From Plantago elongata (lineage: Eukaryota > Streptophyta > Magnoliopsida > Lamiales > Plantaginaceae), in the NCBI GenBank assembly GCA_036897095.1, contig JAYMSP010000075.1, positions 27,259 to 91,258 of the forward strand: a stretch of 64,000 bases of DNA, read 5' to 3'. The position numbers were made by a program, and so were the translations under genes. Positions 23,851 through 37,300 of this stretch are shown piece by piece; position 1 is the first letter of the stretch, and each line of letters begins with the position of its first letter. The notes beneath the pieces are model-generated. The model saw nothing but the letters and a program-made list of their open reading frames with translations. It was not told where the DNA came from and did not search any database.

Positions 23851-25949
23851 AGTTTAAAAGACAATTCAAGTGTACCACAAAAGACACTCAACGAGTTGTT
23901 TCGAAATTACTAGTCGGAGAAGTGATTCTGAAACACACCATCGAGTGTGTTTGGAGCGGAGGCCCGACGAGGCACAAAATGTGTTTTCATTTCTATTTTT
24001 TATACCAAACGATGCGTTTCGAATCGGTGAACCATTAAAAATGCAAAACACACTCCAGCCAAACACTCCGTTAGAATTCTTCACAAAATTAAATTTGCCC
24101 GGACAAATAAATCTCATTTCCTATCAAGTACTCCACCTATCTGTAACTTAAACATGAAACAATAATTGATGAAATTATCCACCTATCTGTGAAATAACAA
24201 CACAAAGTCTGGCACCTTTGCAGGACAAATAGTTCTGGAATTAGTGATAATTCATCCTGCTCTTTCAAGAAAAAAGTAAGGTAAAAAAAAGGATAAAGGA
24301 AGTAAAAAATGGTAAAAACTATCCTCACTAAAGTATTAAAATCCGACATGTATAAATTATAGTTTTAACTTTCAATTATAAGAACGTATATAAAATGTTC
24401 ACTTAGTTATCCCTCAATTCCCTCTCTAATTCTGAATTTTTTCTAGTAATTTTTTTTTAGAAATAAAAATAGACATAGGAGAATAATAACGAAATAATTA
24501 AAATCTGAGGTGTTCCCACGTATACATGAACTTACAAATACATCACCTGAATATACACATTGTGAGTCTGTGACAGAGTACTTGCAAATTATTGCTAATG
24601 ACGAGATCACCCTTGGATCATCTGTGGACAATTCAATGAGCCAGGGAGTTCAATGAGGGGTAATAATGTCAGAACACGAAAAGGACATGTATAATGGGTT
24701 GGAACTGTCTCAGTATGGACTCCATCGACCTGTCCCTTTTATGTCCCAATTTAAAGCTGAATATATCCAGAATTATTATCAAACAAATAATATTAGTACA
24801 CTTTCAATATCCTTTTAAAAAAGTAATTAAAGTTCATGCATCATACGACATGATAGTGCATATGCAAAGATAGAGTACTACTGTGTGAAAGATTGGACAA
24901 TCGATTTTACCCTAGTTTTGAAGTCGAGACATGTAAAAATTTGATTCTTCGTAGTGGATGATTTATAACGAATCTTTCTTTAGACCTCGTACAGTAGAAA
25001 CCCCCCAGAGTCTCAATTTACAAATGCGCGATGCAAGAGTCTAATCAATCTTAAAAGGCCAAGATGATTAGATATTTAATCGTAACAATGTAAGTCGGAA
25101 GATGAAAACGTCAATACTCACATTGATACTAATTTTATAAGAAAACACAAACGGAACAGATTGGATTATAATTTCAATTGAAATAATGCTTGAGGAGTAG
25201 AGATTTTATTAAATTCTTTAATGGATCCACTAAATTCCAAATACATGCTTATTATAACTTTCTCTTAATTAAAAATGACTTCTCGGACCTCGTAGAAAAT
25301 GTATTAATGTATATCATGTAGACCTTTAATTAAAACAACTCCTGGAATAGAGTTTTTTTCGAAAAAATTCAGTCCCCTCAATTCAAATTCTAATCTAAAC
25401 CGTCCGTATATAATGTTAAATGATGCAAAGTGTATGATTATAGATGAAAAAAATTACATCCTAGTACATGGGGTGATGAGTTGTAATGCACGTAAAGTTG
25501 ATTGTTTAATTCAACATTGCAATATTAAAACAAAATTATGTAAGTTTATGATCTAAGAATTACTAGTTCATTAGCTAATATTGCCATATAGATAGCGTAT
25601 TGAATTGAAGGAAGTACAATCATGTAGCTAAGTACAACAATCTAATCTAATGAATTTGATTAGATTAATATAAGCCCACGCATGGCTTCACCGGGAATCT
25701 CTCTTTCCCCGCTCGAGTGGGATGGCTTAAATTGGACTTTTCCTAAAAAAAATTCTTTCTAAAATGTCAGTACCACACATTATATTACTAATGTTTTGGG
25801 AATTGAAATTACACACATTTTTATATGATAAACCCCTTCCATTCATTCATATCTACCCATTATATAGTCCAAAAAAAATTCTCAATTGGACATGACTAGG
25901 AAAAACTAGATTTTCCAAAAAAAAGATTATGACAAAACAATTTATATAC

Positions 25950-25994
<45 letters not shown>

Positions 25995-27569
25995 GAAATT
26001 TCAATTCCTTTTCATAGTTGTATAGAGGAATTGTGGAAATAATAATACCACCAATTCGAACCGAATGAAGATCATTAAAAATTCAATATTTAAAATTAAT
26101 TCATTAACTTATTTTATAACGACTCAGCCCCTTACGAGATGGCGCGGTTATTCATGGGCATCATTCTATGTTGACTCCATTATATCAACACAAGTCCTTT
26201 CCCATGTACTTTGATCTCACACGTACGTGAACCGGAAAACTTTATAGTTGGTCACTCCTCATAGAGTTACTCCAGGACAAACACGTTTAACTTTGTAGTT
26301 CTTTTAGGTGGATTATCAAAATGAAAAGTACACCTTGTTGATATGAGTTGTGTTCTCAATTCCTTTAAGCTATATGACCTTGACTTGAAATTCTCGGGCG
26401 TTACATATTTTATCGGTTAAAACTGATGTGAGAGAGATTATTATTGGAGTGAGTGAGTATTAATTAATAATTAAATACTAATTGAATAAAATAGCAGGGG
26501 CCTTTGTTTCACAACCCTAAACTGTATTGGTTTTGTCTTGGCCAACTTCAATGCCGTGTGCAGGTTGAATTATTAATATTATAAAATGATATATTTATAA
26601 TTTGTTATAGGTTTTTGCTCCATTCTTCATGGTCCGATGTTTTTCTAAGCACATGTGACTACATGTTAGCATTACTTGTATTCTGTGTTGTGATTTGTGA
26701 ATAAGCTCTTGAGTGAAACTAGGGACCATCTGGGGTCACCTGCTAACCAGACCCGATCTAAATGGAAGCATAACCCGGGAGGAACAGGAAATCGTAATTG
26801 CATTATCGTAAATTGGTCCTTCATTCTACGCATATAAATAAACCTATGTCCGCTAAATCAAGGTATTAGAATTTCATTAACATATCTAATATAGAGAAGT
26901 AATGACTTTTTTTGTTTTTCACAGTTTTTTTATTTTTACGTCTAATCGGCTGAGTTTTTAATAAACCGTCAAGACACACATTTTTCATTATGATTTTAAT
27001 AGATTATATTATGATTATAAGTTGTTAGTATTGAAAGTCTCGGTGACAATTTTAACGTATTTTGTTAGTTTTTTAAGAGATTATATAATGGTTTTAATGC
27101 GTCGGCAATGTATGTTTTTAGTTACAATTTTATCTTCTTTTGTTAATTTTTAAACATATAATGTGATGGTTTTAAGTATCTATATGAATTTTTTATTGTG
27201 ATTTATATAGTTTAAAGCGACATTCTAATATATTAATTAAACAACCACTAAACAAATCTAAAAATTCCAGATAACCCATTAAAACAACAATAAACAAGTT
27301 TAAAATAAGCTACTTGAACATTTAACCATCCAAATATTTTGAAACATCTATTCTCGGAGAAAAAAATTACAATAAATGTTTATTCGACGTTTTTTATGCT
27401 AATACATTGACTTGCTAAAATAAACTTATTTTTCCGATCAAGCTTATTGACCTTCAGTTTTCTATCTCTTATTGCATGTTCTTGTTGCTTCGATACTGTA
27501 TTGATAACTTTGAGAGACCTATCATTCAACTTGATGTCATCAACACACCTGCATAAAAACATTCACTAA
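23851..27569. other. Gene-free, AT-rich
   Basis: No coding gene seen. A small inverted-repeat-like piece (GTGTTTGGAG with CCAAACAC, about 23940-24070) may be another MITE but has no clear target duplication. Confidence 0.55.
25946..25990. repeat. (TA)n microsatellite
   Basis: A run of TA dinucleotides with a few TACA interruptions. Likely length-variable between individuals. Confidence 0.9.
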
Positions 27570-28650
27570 CTTGGGTAAAATCATAACAACTCTCATTATA
27601 ACTAATATTGGTGCTTAGAAATAAAGAAGAAATGTGCAACACATGCTAAAAACAATAACATTGATTGGTAAAATCATAACAGTGCATTTTAAAACTATAA
27701 TAAAGCGAGAACACACAACACAATCTAAAAACAGTGACATTAATACATAAAACTATAAATGTTCTCTTAAAACTATAAGAAAAATATTTACAAATAAATA
27801 AATCATAAATGTTTCGACGAATCTAAAACACTAACACTCATTGTTCAAAATCACAACAATATATCTTATGAATATAACGTATGAGCTAAAAATAATAATA
27901 TACATCTACTAAAAGTAAGATAAGTTTGGTAACATTAACCATGTCAGTGCATCTTGAAATCACAAAAACACCTTTTAAAATTGTAATTAAGTACGTGCAT
28001 GCAATACAAGTTAAAAACAACAACATTGATGCTTAACACATAATATTGCATCTCAAAACTATAACAATGCATTTTAACACTATAACAAAACATTTATAAA
28101 ATTAAAATCATAAATATTTCACCATAGATTAATAACACCAACGTTATTGCTTAAATCTACAATAATATATCTTGAAACTATAACATTTCATTTAATTAAT
28201 AACATGCAAAAACATTAAACCCATGCTAAAAACGGCAATATCAGTACTTAAAACTATAAAAGTATACTCCGAAACTATAACAATATCTCTTACGAATATG
28301 ACAAAACATTTGCAAAAATTAAATCCATAAATATTTTCACCAAATGTTAAGGGGCTGATTGGCATGACACTCAAATGGCCATTTGGATGGGATTTTGGTG
28401 AAATTGTGTTTGGAATGTAATTGAAATGGGGTATTTGAAATGTATTTCAGGTCAAATCACTGTTCATCGAACCAAATGGAACGATTTAAATGCTATGACA
28501 ATCAACGTTGTTACTTCAAACAACAACAATCGGTCTAAAAACTATAACATCGATACTTAAAACTAAAGCAGACTGAAACATTAAACAAAAGGTAAAACCA
28601 TAACAACGATTATTATAACTATAACACCGACTCTTAAAACCATAACACAT
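27570..28650. repeat. Degenerate short-repeat tract (AAACTATAACA-like)
   Basis: Many variants of AAACTATAACA, AAAACTATAA and CATTTTAAAAC occur every 20-60 bp in one orientation over about 1 kb. They are interrupted by a family A MITE at 28351. It could be the subterminal repeat zone of a larger transposon or an old minisatellite; no termini were found. Confidence 0.6.
28351..28509. mobile_element. PIF/Harbinger-like MITE, family A, copy 2
   Basis: Starts GGGGCTGATTGGCATGACAC after TAA (28348-28350) and matches copy 1 through most of its length. The right end is worn (CAATCAACG), so the boundary is approximate. It sits within the degenerate short-repeat tract. Confidence 0.8.
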
Positions 28651-29261
28651 CATCGAATTACGAAATTCAATTTAACTGTACGATTTTCAGATCTGGAATC
28701 AGATTTCAGATCTAAAATTAGATCTGGAAACATGAGATCGTAAAATCACGAAAAACAACAACTAAAAGGTTTAATTTCACTTTCAATTGAGATTTTAATG
28801 AAAAAAACAAGATGAATTTGTTGATTTGAACATTATAGCAATTGAATTTGAAAATTCGATAAAAATCCGGCATAAATATGGTGAAACTAGAGAGATAGAG
28901 AGAGAAATTGATCGGTAGATCCGATTGCTCCGGTGAAATTGAATCCGACGGTGGTTTCGGCAAGGTGAGGGCGGCGACGGTTCCGAATTCTGACGGAGGG
29001 ATAGGTGGAGGGAAGGAGGAAGAAGGAGGGGGGAGAGAGGGGGGTTTGCATGTTTCTCTCTGTAGGATTTTTGTAAAGAGAGAATGATTGTTGAGTTTTG
29101 TGTATTATTGTGAAAAAATATATTTTTATTTGGGTTTTATATAAAAAGAAAATATTAACCGATTTGTTAGTATTTTTAACCGATTCTTTTTTATAAAATC
29201 AAATTTTCTTATAAAATAGAAAAATATTCCGTTTACTTTATTTACTCTCAAAAATATATAA
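28651..29261. other. Gene-free; short purine-rich island
   Basis: About 28920-29050 is GC- and purine-rich, unlike its surroundings. On the minus strand it resembles a 5' leader plus first codons of something, but no gene can be built from it. It may be a captured fragment. Confidence 0.4.
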
Positions 29262-29515
29262 GGGGCTGATTGGCATGCGACTTAAATGCCCCGATTTAAA
29301 TGCCAGAATAGTGATCGGAATTGTAGTGGGATTGTTAAAATTGTGTTTGGTATAGAATTGTAATTTAATAGGATATTATAGGTTTGTTATATAGGTAGAG
29401 AAAAATATTGCTATTGTAGAGCCATTTCAATCTTCGGTATTTAAATGCCATAACAAACATAAAATTTCGAAGTAGCATTCAAAACGAGTATTTAGATGCT
29501 ACTCCAATCGGCCCC
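29262..29515. mobile_element. PIF/Harbinger-like MITE, family B, copy 2
   Basis: GGGGCTGATTGGCATGCGAC to CCAATCGGCCCC between TAA repeats (29259-29261 and 29516-29518). It is 254 bp long and is the reverse complement of the copy at 10734-10985. Confidence 0.85.
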
Positions 29516-32500
29516 TAAATCAATGTACAACTAAACTTTAATGGACTCTATATTCTAGCTAGTTATGTTAGAATTATGTTATTCCGTATTAAGATTCAAA
29601 ATATCATCTGTCATCAATGACAATGGAAACGTCATATTGCCTAATCGCTTTTATAACTAAGCATCCCATTAATTAATATACAAAAATCCCTATTAATTCC
29701 AACTGTTACCCACTAAAGACTCATCAACATCAATTTTTACAAAAATAGTAGCACGTGATGGAAAGTTAACTTTCACTTATTTTAATGATTGACACATATA
29801 TAACTGATGTTTACTGTTTATAAGACTTAATGAGTTACTTGTTCAATGAACTTTCTGAGACAACCTTGTAATTGGTCCAACATAAACACAATTAGCCCCA
29901 CAAATACTTCTCTACATCTAACACAATTCTCCCCAAGCTTTTGTTTGTTACACATCTCCTACCTGAACTTTTTTTCGTACTAAGATTCGAACCGACTCAC
30001 TTAGCCGGCCTTTTCGACTTGAGTCTAAAGCCACAATCCCACTATCAGAGTTAACTTGATCATCTCCTATGGTGCCATACACAAACTTATTCCTTCCGTA
30101 TTAATTTTAACGTTATCGGTATTATATTATACATGAATGACCGACTAAAACTCAGATCATTTTGACTTGGACCTACCTAGACCTATGGGCCTTTCATTCA
30201 GCAACTTATATAGAAAACGACATAGAACAAAAGCATTTTCAGGATTAATTGAGGGGGGATGAAAAGGGACCTAGGCAGAGAACAATTAAGAGATGAACCA
30301 ATGAGTGAATATAGGGGTGTTTAGCGAAGTAAAATTTAAAAACTTAGATGAAAATTTTAGTTAATGTTTAATTTGCGTTTGATATTGATTGGTTCGGACT
30401 GTTTGCGAACACGCTTATTAACAAACAACACAAACACAAAATTTATTATTCATTAGTTTGCGAATTGTTCGTGAACAATATAAATATATATCTTTTATTT
30501 ATATAAAATAGTAAGTAATATAATATAATAATACATTTTACTCCAATTTGAATAGTGGTAGACTTGTAGCTCGTCGTAATTTAAATTATTTATGAGATGA
30601 ATATATGACATTATGTGGTATCATGACATTTGCTTTGAAATATGATTTTTAAGGACCTTTCATTCTATTTTTGTAATATGTTTGCTTTATTTTTGGGGTT
30701 CTAACAATGAATAAACTGTTCGCGAACACGAACTTAACGAACAAACGAAGTGAACCGTTCGCGAACAAAAGCTTAACGAACAAACAGGAACAAACAAAAA
30801 TTTTAACGAACTGAACATAAACAAGTGAACAAGTTGTTCAACGAATACGAATATGAACACGAACACTAAAATTCTTAACGAACAAACGTTTAATAAGCTC
30901 TAATGTTCAGTTCGTTCGGTTCGATAAAGACCCGATAAATATGAAAAACATAATAATAGAGCCGAGCCACCCCCAACGTTGAAGTAGCCAGATTGGACCT
31001 ACTAATCATGTATCGTAAATAATCGAACCATTCACTATCAATAATTTCCTCTTTCTACTTTTCGGACACTTGTTTTTATCTCAATTAAGTAGACCCAATT
31101 AACTGGAACTTAATTTTTCATGACTTCAATGACAACAATGTACTCTTTGATTAACTACTAGTACAACTCATATTTACAAGTATGAGATATTATGTGACAT
31201 TTCACAAGAATTGTCATATAGCCTTATATAAATGTCTAGATTAAAGTAGTAAATCGTGCCAGTCATATATTCTTGTGTACTAATTTTTCCGCCCGATAGA
31301 TCTCTACATTAAGGGTGAATGAAATGTTTTTCTAAACAATTAAAATTTGGATTAAAATGAGATTTCAAAATAAGTTTCATTTCCTTTTGAAAACATAAAG
31401 TTATGTGATTTTTTCAAGTATTTCAGTACTTCTCATAATATAGTATACATCTCGTAACAATTTCGGATTTAAAATTCATTTAATCTTGTTGAATAAACAA
31501 ATGAAATACTTTGGATTATTTTAGTTTTGATGAGGTTTGGAGCTAGCCATGTCAATGTATAAACGTATGGTTCTCGTGATCATAGACTAAAAGAGGAAAA
31601 TATTATACAGAATTAGAAGTCAATAAGACCAGAGCATGGAGGAAAAGAAAAATGCAATCAACTTCTAATATGCCTTATCTTTTGACATGAAACGCCAAGA
31701 AAAGGTATGAAAGTGGAAAAATTAGTCAATCCGCATGAAACTTAAATTAGCGGGGGCCCAAATACCCGTTAAATGGGCCCTGCCTACTGCCGGCCTTTGG
31801 ACTACCTGTCTTGTCACCCCCTTCCCATCCCATTTAGGTCGGAGTGGCATAAATTTCAAATTGACTTCTACAAATTCAAATGGCCTGGCCATCCGTATTG
31901 GTAAAAATCAATTCGAATTCTATACCAAACAATCACTTAGCCTCTTATGTAACTCCTCTTTCCGATCAAATTTCCTCATTATGTTTTGAGACGTAACGGT
32001 TTAAATTATACTTTATTTAATTTGATATTTACTTCTTCTTTGATACCTCTCCTCATTCATTCACTTCCTTCTCCGTTTCATTTTTGCGGATTCGTAGGAA
32101 GTTCAATTCGGAACGAAAGAGTATATAGCTAGAAAACATAGAAAAATGGAAAGAACATTTTGCATTTGTTTCATATCAAAAGGAATGAGAACTTGTATGG
32201 AAAGAACTTGTCCAGTCCGAGCCAATTGATTAACACCCCCTTAATTGTTTTGTCATCTCAACTGTGTGATTGGTACTCTCGTAAGGGAAGGGAAAAAAGT
32301 GTGATTGTTGATTTTGATATACATGAAACTTATTGGACTATATTGTGCATGACAACCAAAATAGAAAAGATTAAGGCTGTGGAAATGTGGGAAGAAGGGT
32401 TAAAGGAATAATAAGGGGTTAAAAGAACAGTAATGGTCGTCAAACTTTTAGAGGCTGTTTGGAGTTTGGCATAATTGTACGACGCTCATCGAATATTTCG

Positions 32501-33205
32501 ATCTACTTGTTTCGTTAAGATTCGAGATCTACACGTTTAACCTAATAGATCAAAATTTTATCAAGTTTAGTATGCATCACTCGGCTCGTGGTCGAATGTG
32601 TCGAATCCAACATGTCTGGGGATATTAGGAATGATTTACATCGTTGAAATTGGAATTGAAGAAGTATATGAACATAATTGGTGAATAATATTGACCTTAA
32701 AACAGAGTGGAGCTTTGGTTCATTAAGACTTTTTAAGTGGATTCTTACGTACTAAGGTTAAGTTAGAGATGTGATATATAACAAATAATCTAAGAATGCA
32801 AATTAAGTGATCATTAAAATGATCTCAAGCACAAAAACATCGATGCATGCATGCCACAATTTAAGTCAAATTTATCGTGCTGTTTGGTGATAATAATTAG
32901 ATATCGAATCACTTATCTTGACAAATTACTTATCAAAGAATCTTATTTATTTCTGGCTAGCATACTTTCTTTCTTGTGCTTCTCCTTTTGAATTTATCGT
33001 GGCGGTGAGTCTATCACTTTCTTTTTAATCTTCAAAGTTATCAACTTGGCTACCTTACTTGAATTATCAAACAACTTTTAACTGTGTAACAAAGTACATA
33101 CGAGCTTTATCTTACCTTTAAAATAAAACTAAAAAGTATAATAATTACCGAGTATTTTAATGTGGAAATTGATATTTTAACATATGATATTGATGATACG
33201 TGGGA
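29516..33205. other. Gene-free, repeat remnants
   Basis: No supported gene. The stretch 30390-30930 is dense in GTTCGCGAAC- and AACGAACAAAC-like words on both strands. At 31735-31945 the end ATTCTATACCAAACAATCA resembles the family C MITE end, but the other end is unclear. Confidence 0.5.
30390..30930. repeat. Cluster of GAACAAACG/CGAACACGAAC words
   Basis: The words TTCGCGAAC, TTAACGAACAAAC and CGAACACGAAC recur many times, including both orientations of GTTCG. This pattern is typical of worn terminal or subterminal regions of plant DNA transposons. The superfamily cannot be named from this alone. Confidence 0.5.
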
Positions 33206-34304
33206 AAATTTTACTTTAAATAATAGAGTGAGACACTGTCACTTCAGGCACATTAAATTGAGAGTGATCGATTTGGATACACTACTGCAACCACCCGTCC
33301 AATTGAGGAGCTCCGATCAATTTTTCAATCGAATTGATGACGTGGCCGCTGAACGTGCGATTTCCCCTTCAAATTCATATTTTACTCGTATTTTTGTATT
33401 TGAAATTTAAATACGGGACACGTATTGCGTCCACGTTTATTCTCGATATAAGTTATGTATTATAATTATAAAATAATTTAAAATTATGAAAAATATTGTA
33501 TTTCATTTTACATTTTTTTAAAATAATTAAAATAATTAAAATCATATTAGCTAATTTATTGTTTAATACATTTCAAAAATATTTTAAAAATAAAAAAAAA
33601 TTATTTTACATTTTAGAACATATAAAATTAATTAAAAAATTCAAAAATGTAATTTACTACTGTAAACTTTCATTTGGGTCTTTGAATTTTGTAAGTGATT
33701 CGTTTTTTTTAATTGTAGAAAATCGCATTTTTTAAATTTATTTTTTATGTAATAAAATATAAAATGTTTTTTTAAAAATATTTTTTAGATTTTTTACATC
33801 ATTTTTTAATTTATTAAACATTTTATACCCATAAATTACAAGAGAGTGACACGTGTCCCGTATTTCAATTTGGATTTCAAAATTCAAGTCAAATACGAGT
33901 CAACTGTCAGAATATGAGAGCTCTGTAGCTAATCGATTTTAATTTAATTTAAAGCTTTTTGTAAAAAAATGTAAAATTATTTTTTATAATTTTTAAAATA
34001 CTTTTCATAATTTTTAAAATTATTTTATAATTATAAAAAACAATTTATACCGAGAATTAGCGTGGATGTGACACGTGTCCCGCATTTGAATTTTAAATAC
34101 AAATATATAAGTCAAATACGGGTCAAATACGATTTGGGGGGAAATCGCACGTCCGGCAACCACGTCATCAATTTGATTGGAAAATCGGTCGAAGTTCCTC
34201 AATTGAACGAGTGGTTGTAATAGTATACCCAAATTGATCACTCTCACTTTAATGTACCTAAAATGACAGTGTGATACTGTAGTGTACATAAAATAAAATT
34301 GTTT
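33206..34304. mobile_element. Non-autonomous element with about 240-bp terminal inverted repeats
   Basis: The left arm (33206-33456) and the reverse complement of the right arm (34041-34304) align over their length. Shared words include ACACTGTCA, GAGAGTGATC, TTGATGACGTGG, CGTGCGATTTCCCC and CGGGACACGT. The centre (about 580 bp) is AT-rich with no domain. Long inverted repeats suit a Mutator-like or foldback element. I could not fix the target duplication, so the exact ends are uncertain. Confidence 0.75.
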
Positions 34305-37300
34305 CTATATAAATATAATGTTTTATTTAAGAAAAATTGTTTATGAAATATTTAAGTTTTATTCTCTTCATCTAAAAATTCAACAATTTTAGTTTAGTAC
34401 AATTTAAATTAATTTATTTCAACATAATTTACTTCATTTTTATACGATAAATATATTTGATTCGATTTAGTTGAGTTTATATATGTTTTTTTTTAAATCT
34501 ATCCCAATGAAGAATACTTCTTTCGTCCCAACTTCATCTTCTCGTATTACATTTTGGTCAATCTCAATTTCATCTTCTTATCAGTTAAATGGAATTCTTT
34601 TCTTCTACTTTATTCACCTTTTTTTCTACTTTATTCACTATTTTTTTTTACTTTATCACCTTTTCTTATATGTTATTAATTTTTTATTAATTTTTTTAAT
34701 ACTTATGATCGGTTCGGTTCTAGGAGAAATGAACTCAGAACTTTGGGGGTATATCCTTAATGTTGCTAGTCAATTGAATGAGCAGTGGAATGAAGCGTAG
34801 GTAAGTTGTGGATTGTGATTGACCTGATCGGCTAATACTAATCCGATTTATGTAGTAAAAAATATGATAAACGTGTCCTCATAATTGTCCATGTTCTATC
34901 TACTTTCTAGTGCCAAGCACCAAACATAAACCTATCATAATCATGGGAAACTCAAGAATCAAGACAAGTTTCCACACCTATATTTCTTGCGTGATTGACA
35001 CATACACCTTTGAACATTAAAGTTCAATAAATTGTTACACTATACACTAATAATTATAAATACCAACGTAGCATGTGATTTATGGTCCATTTCTTCTTGC
35101 CAAGGACCAATCAATTGAGCTTGGAAACCTGTTTCAGAAGCATGCGCCGTGCTTAATTCAAAATGTAATACCAAAAAGCGAAAACTTGAAAACGCATTCA
35201 CCAATTGAATTCAAGATTTTTAAGTGAGAAAACAACTCATTCGTATTCTCAAGGTTGGACAATGCAAAAGACTACTATGTAATCCTTAGGAAGTAGAGCT
35301 GAAGAAAATTAACAGAAAGCAAACAAATGAGCCGACCAGTTAGCTAGTTTAGGCTATAATTTTGAAGACGACGGATGTCTATGGACTACCCCGCCAACTT
35401 CTGTAATTCCGTTTATGGACATCGATAACGACTTTTAAGTTTATATATTTATTTTCGTATAAAGATGATAATAATAATAATTACAGAGTTTTAAGGGAAG
35501 TTGAATAATTTCTATTTGAAATGGATGCAATATATGTGATGCATGAGTAATAATACGTGATTATGAAGTGATAAGATATCTAAAACGTCAAACATTAGGT
35601 ACAGAGATCGATTCGTGTATACGATGAACTCAGTCAATTGTGTAGTACATTGTATTCCGTTGATATAATGGGTTGTTATAATAACAGAGGATGATGGGCC
35701 TGAGTAGTTTTGGCCTTTCACTGTTGTGAAATGGACCACTGTGGTCCTGAAGCTAATCCACGGGCTCATTTTCAATGATTGAGCTTCAAAATGACAATTT
35801 CCACTTCCTGGACCATTTTCTTTGTTTGTACAATCCCCCACTTTAAACGACCAGTTTTGTATCTACTAGCTAGGAATGGGAACTCACATTCCAGTGCGTT
35901 TTATTTGCATGGAAACATGGTTTTTTTTGGGGGTTGTTGCCACATACGAAACCTATGAAAACTAGCCTTTTTAGCCCCGCACAAAGCGAAGACTATCCCT
36001 GTGGCGCCTGCAAATTGTGGCCAGTAAGTACCAATTAGGAATAGTGCTGAAGCTCCACTTACTGTTCACTAAATTGTACTGTTTTCGTCGCCCGATAATT
36101 TTTTCAAGATGGAAGGACACAGTTCTTTGGAGATCTTGCTATTACAGAGAAGAGGTTAAACATGTTATTCATCACTTGGCTCCATTTAGCATATCGGAAG
36201 TGGTGTGGCGGATCCGCGATTATGTGGAGTATCGGACGTGGTGGCGGAACCGAAGTGGTAGAAGATTGGAATACATGAAACAAGACAAGCTTGGCTCCAT
36301 TGTTCATGACCAGACTACTTTACTAGCTGCAACAAGCTTAAACGCAAGCTATAATACATGAAACGGACCAAAACATGTATCTCATATTGAGCCACATGTA
36401 TGGGAGTACTATAATTTCAAAAGGGACTTTTCCATGCAAATAAGTTGCACAAAAATGTGCTGTAGACCAGTTAATCCGCAAAGTTTGTTGCTTTCTAGTC
36501 TCTTCCTAAAAACAAACTAAAAGTTGCTCTCTGGGAGTAGTCCACTATTTATGGTTGACTCAAGTTCGAAATTGATGGCTCCTCCGTCTATCGAGAACTA
36601 CAGTGTTCATAGTCCATCATATGTAACTCATTAACAATATCACAGTACTAGATGAAAAATACTATACCTTACGTAGAGGATCCATAGTGATAGAGGTGTA
36701 TCGTTGAGTAGGATGGAATTTGAACATGTGTCATGTATCAACATGCGCAAGTGACTAGGTCCGCAGGTCATCATCAGTTTGCTTTCCATAGCACAAGTTC
36801 ATTGAGCATCCAGTACGGAGAGGGTTGGCATAACATGTTGGAGAGGATACACGCGAGTCCAGAATAGAGCGGTCCTGTATTTGAAGAGTGATTCGATCTT
36901 GTACCCTTCTTGCCTTGTGTTGGTAAAAGAAGAGCCACTGGTCCTGCAACAGACCATGCAGTACCAAGTAACTCAGCAGAAGCTACTAGATCATTGTGTC
37001 AGTCACTACGGTAATGATCAGAGAAAGAATGCCACTTGAGAAGTTTTCGACAGTAATGATCAGAGAAAGAATGCCACTTGAGGAGAAGATTTCGAAAACG
37101 GGAGGTTTTGTTGATGGAATAAGCATCAGAAATAATCTCCAATGCACTTCTAAAACTAGAACTGTATGAACACAAGTCCACTGCAACCAGTTCCTAGTGC
37201 AACAACATATAAACTCCAAAACAACAATAATAGTCGACGTGCATGGGGGACAAGCAAAGACACTAAACTTGAACTGACAATAAGCCAAGTAATGAACAGG

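Noticed and set aside
23940-24080. GTGTTTGGAG/CCAAACAC inverted-repeat-like piece, possible MITE
   Set aside because: The arms are short and imperfect, and no matching target duplication was seen at the two ends.
29980-30020. GATTCGAACCGACTCACT, which looks like a tRNA T-loop region
   Set aside because: No matching acceptor, D-arm or anticodon stem could be placed on either strand.
31735-31989. 84-codon open frame; also a possible family C MITE end
   Set aside because: No domain in the frame, and only one MITE-like end (ATACCAAACAATCA) can be found.
35512-36361. Open frames of 109 and 114 codons on opposite strands
   Set aside because: No recognisable domain, no promoter or intron partners, and composition like the flanking non-coding DNA.
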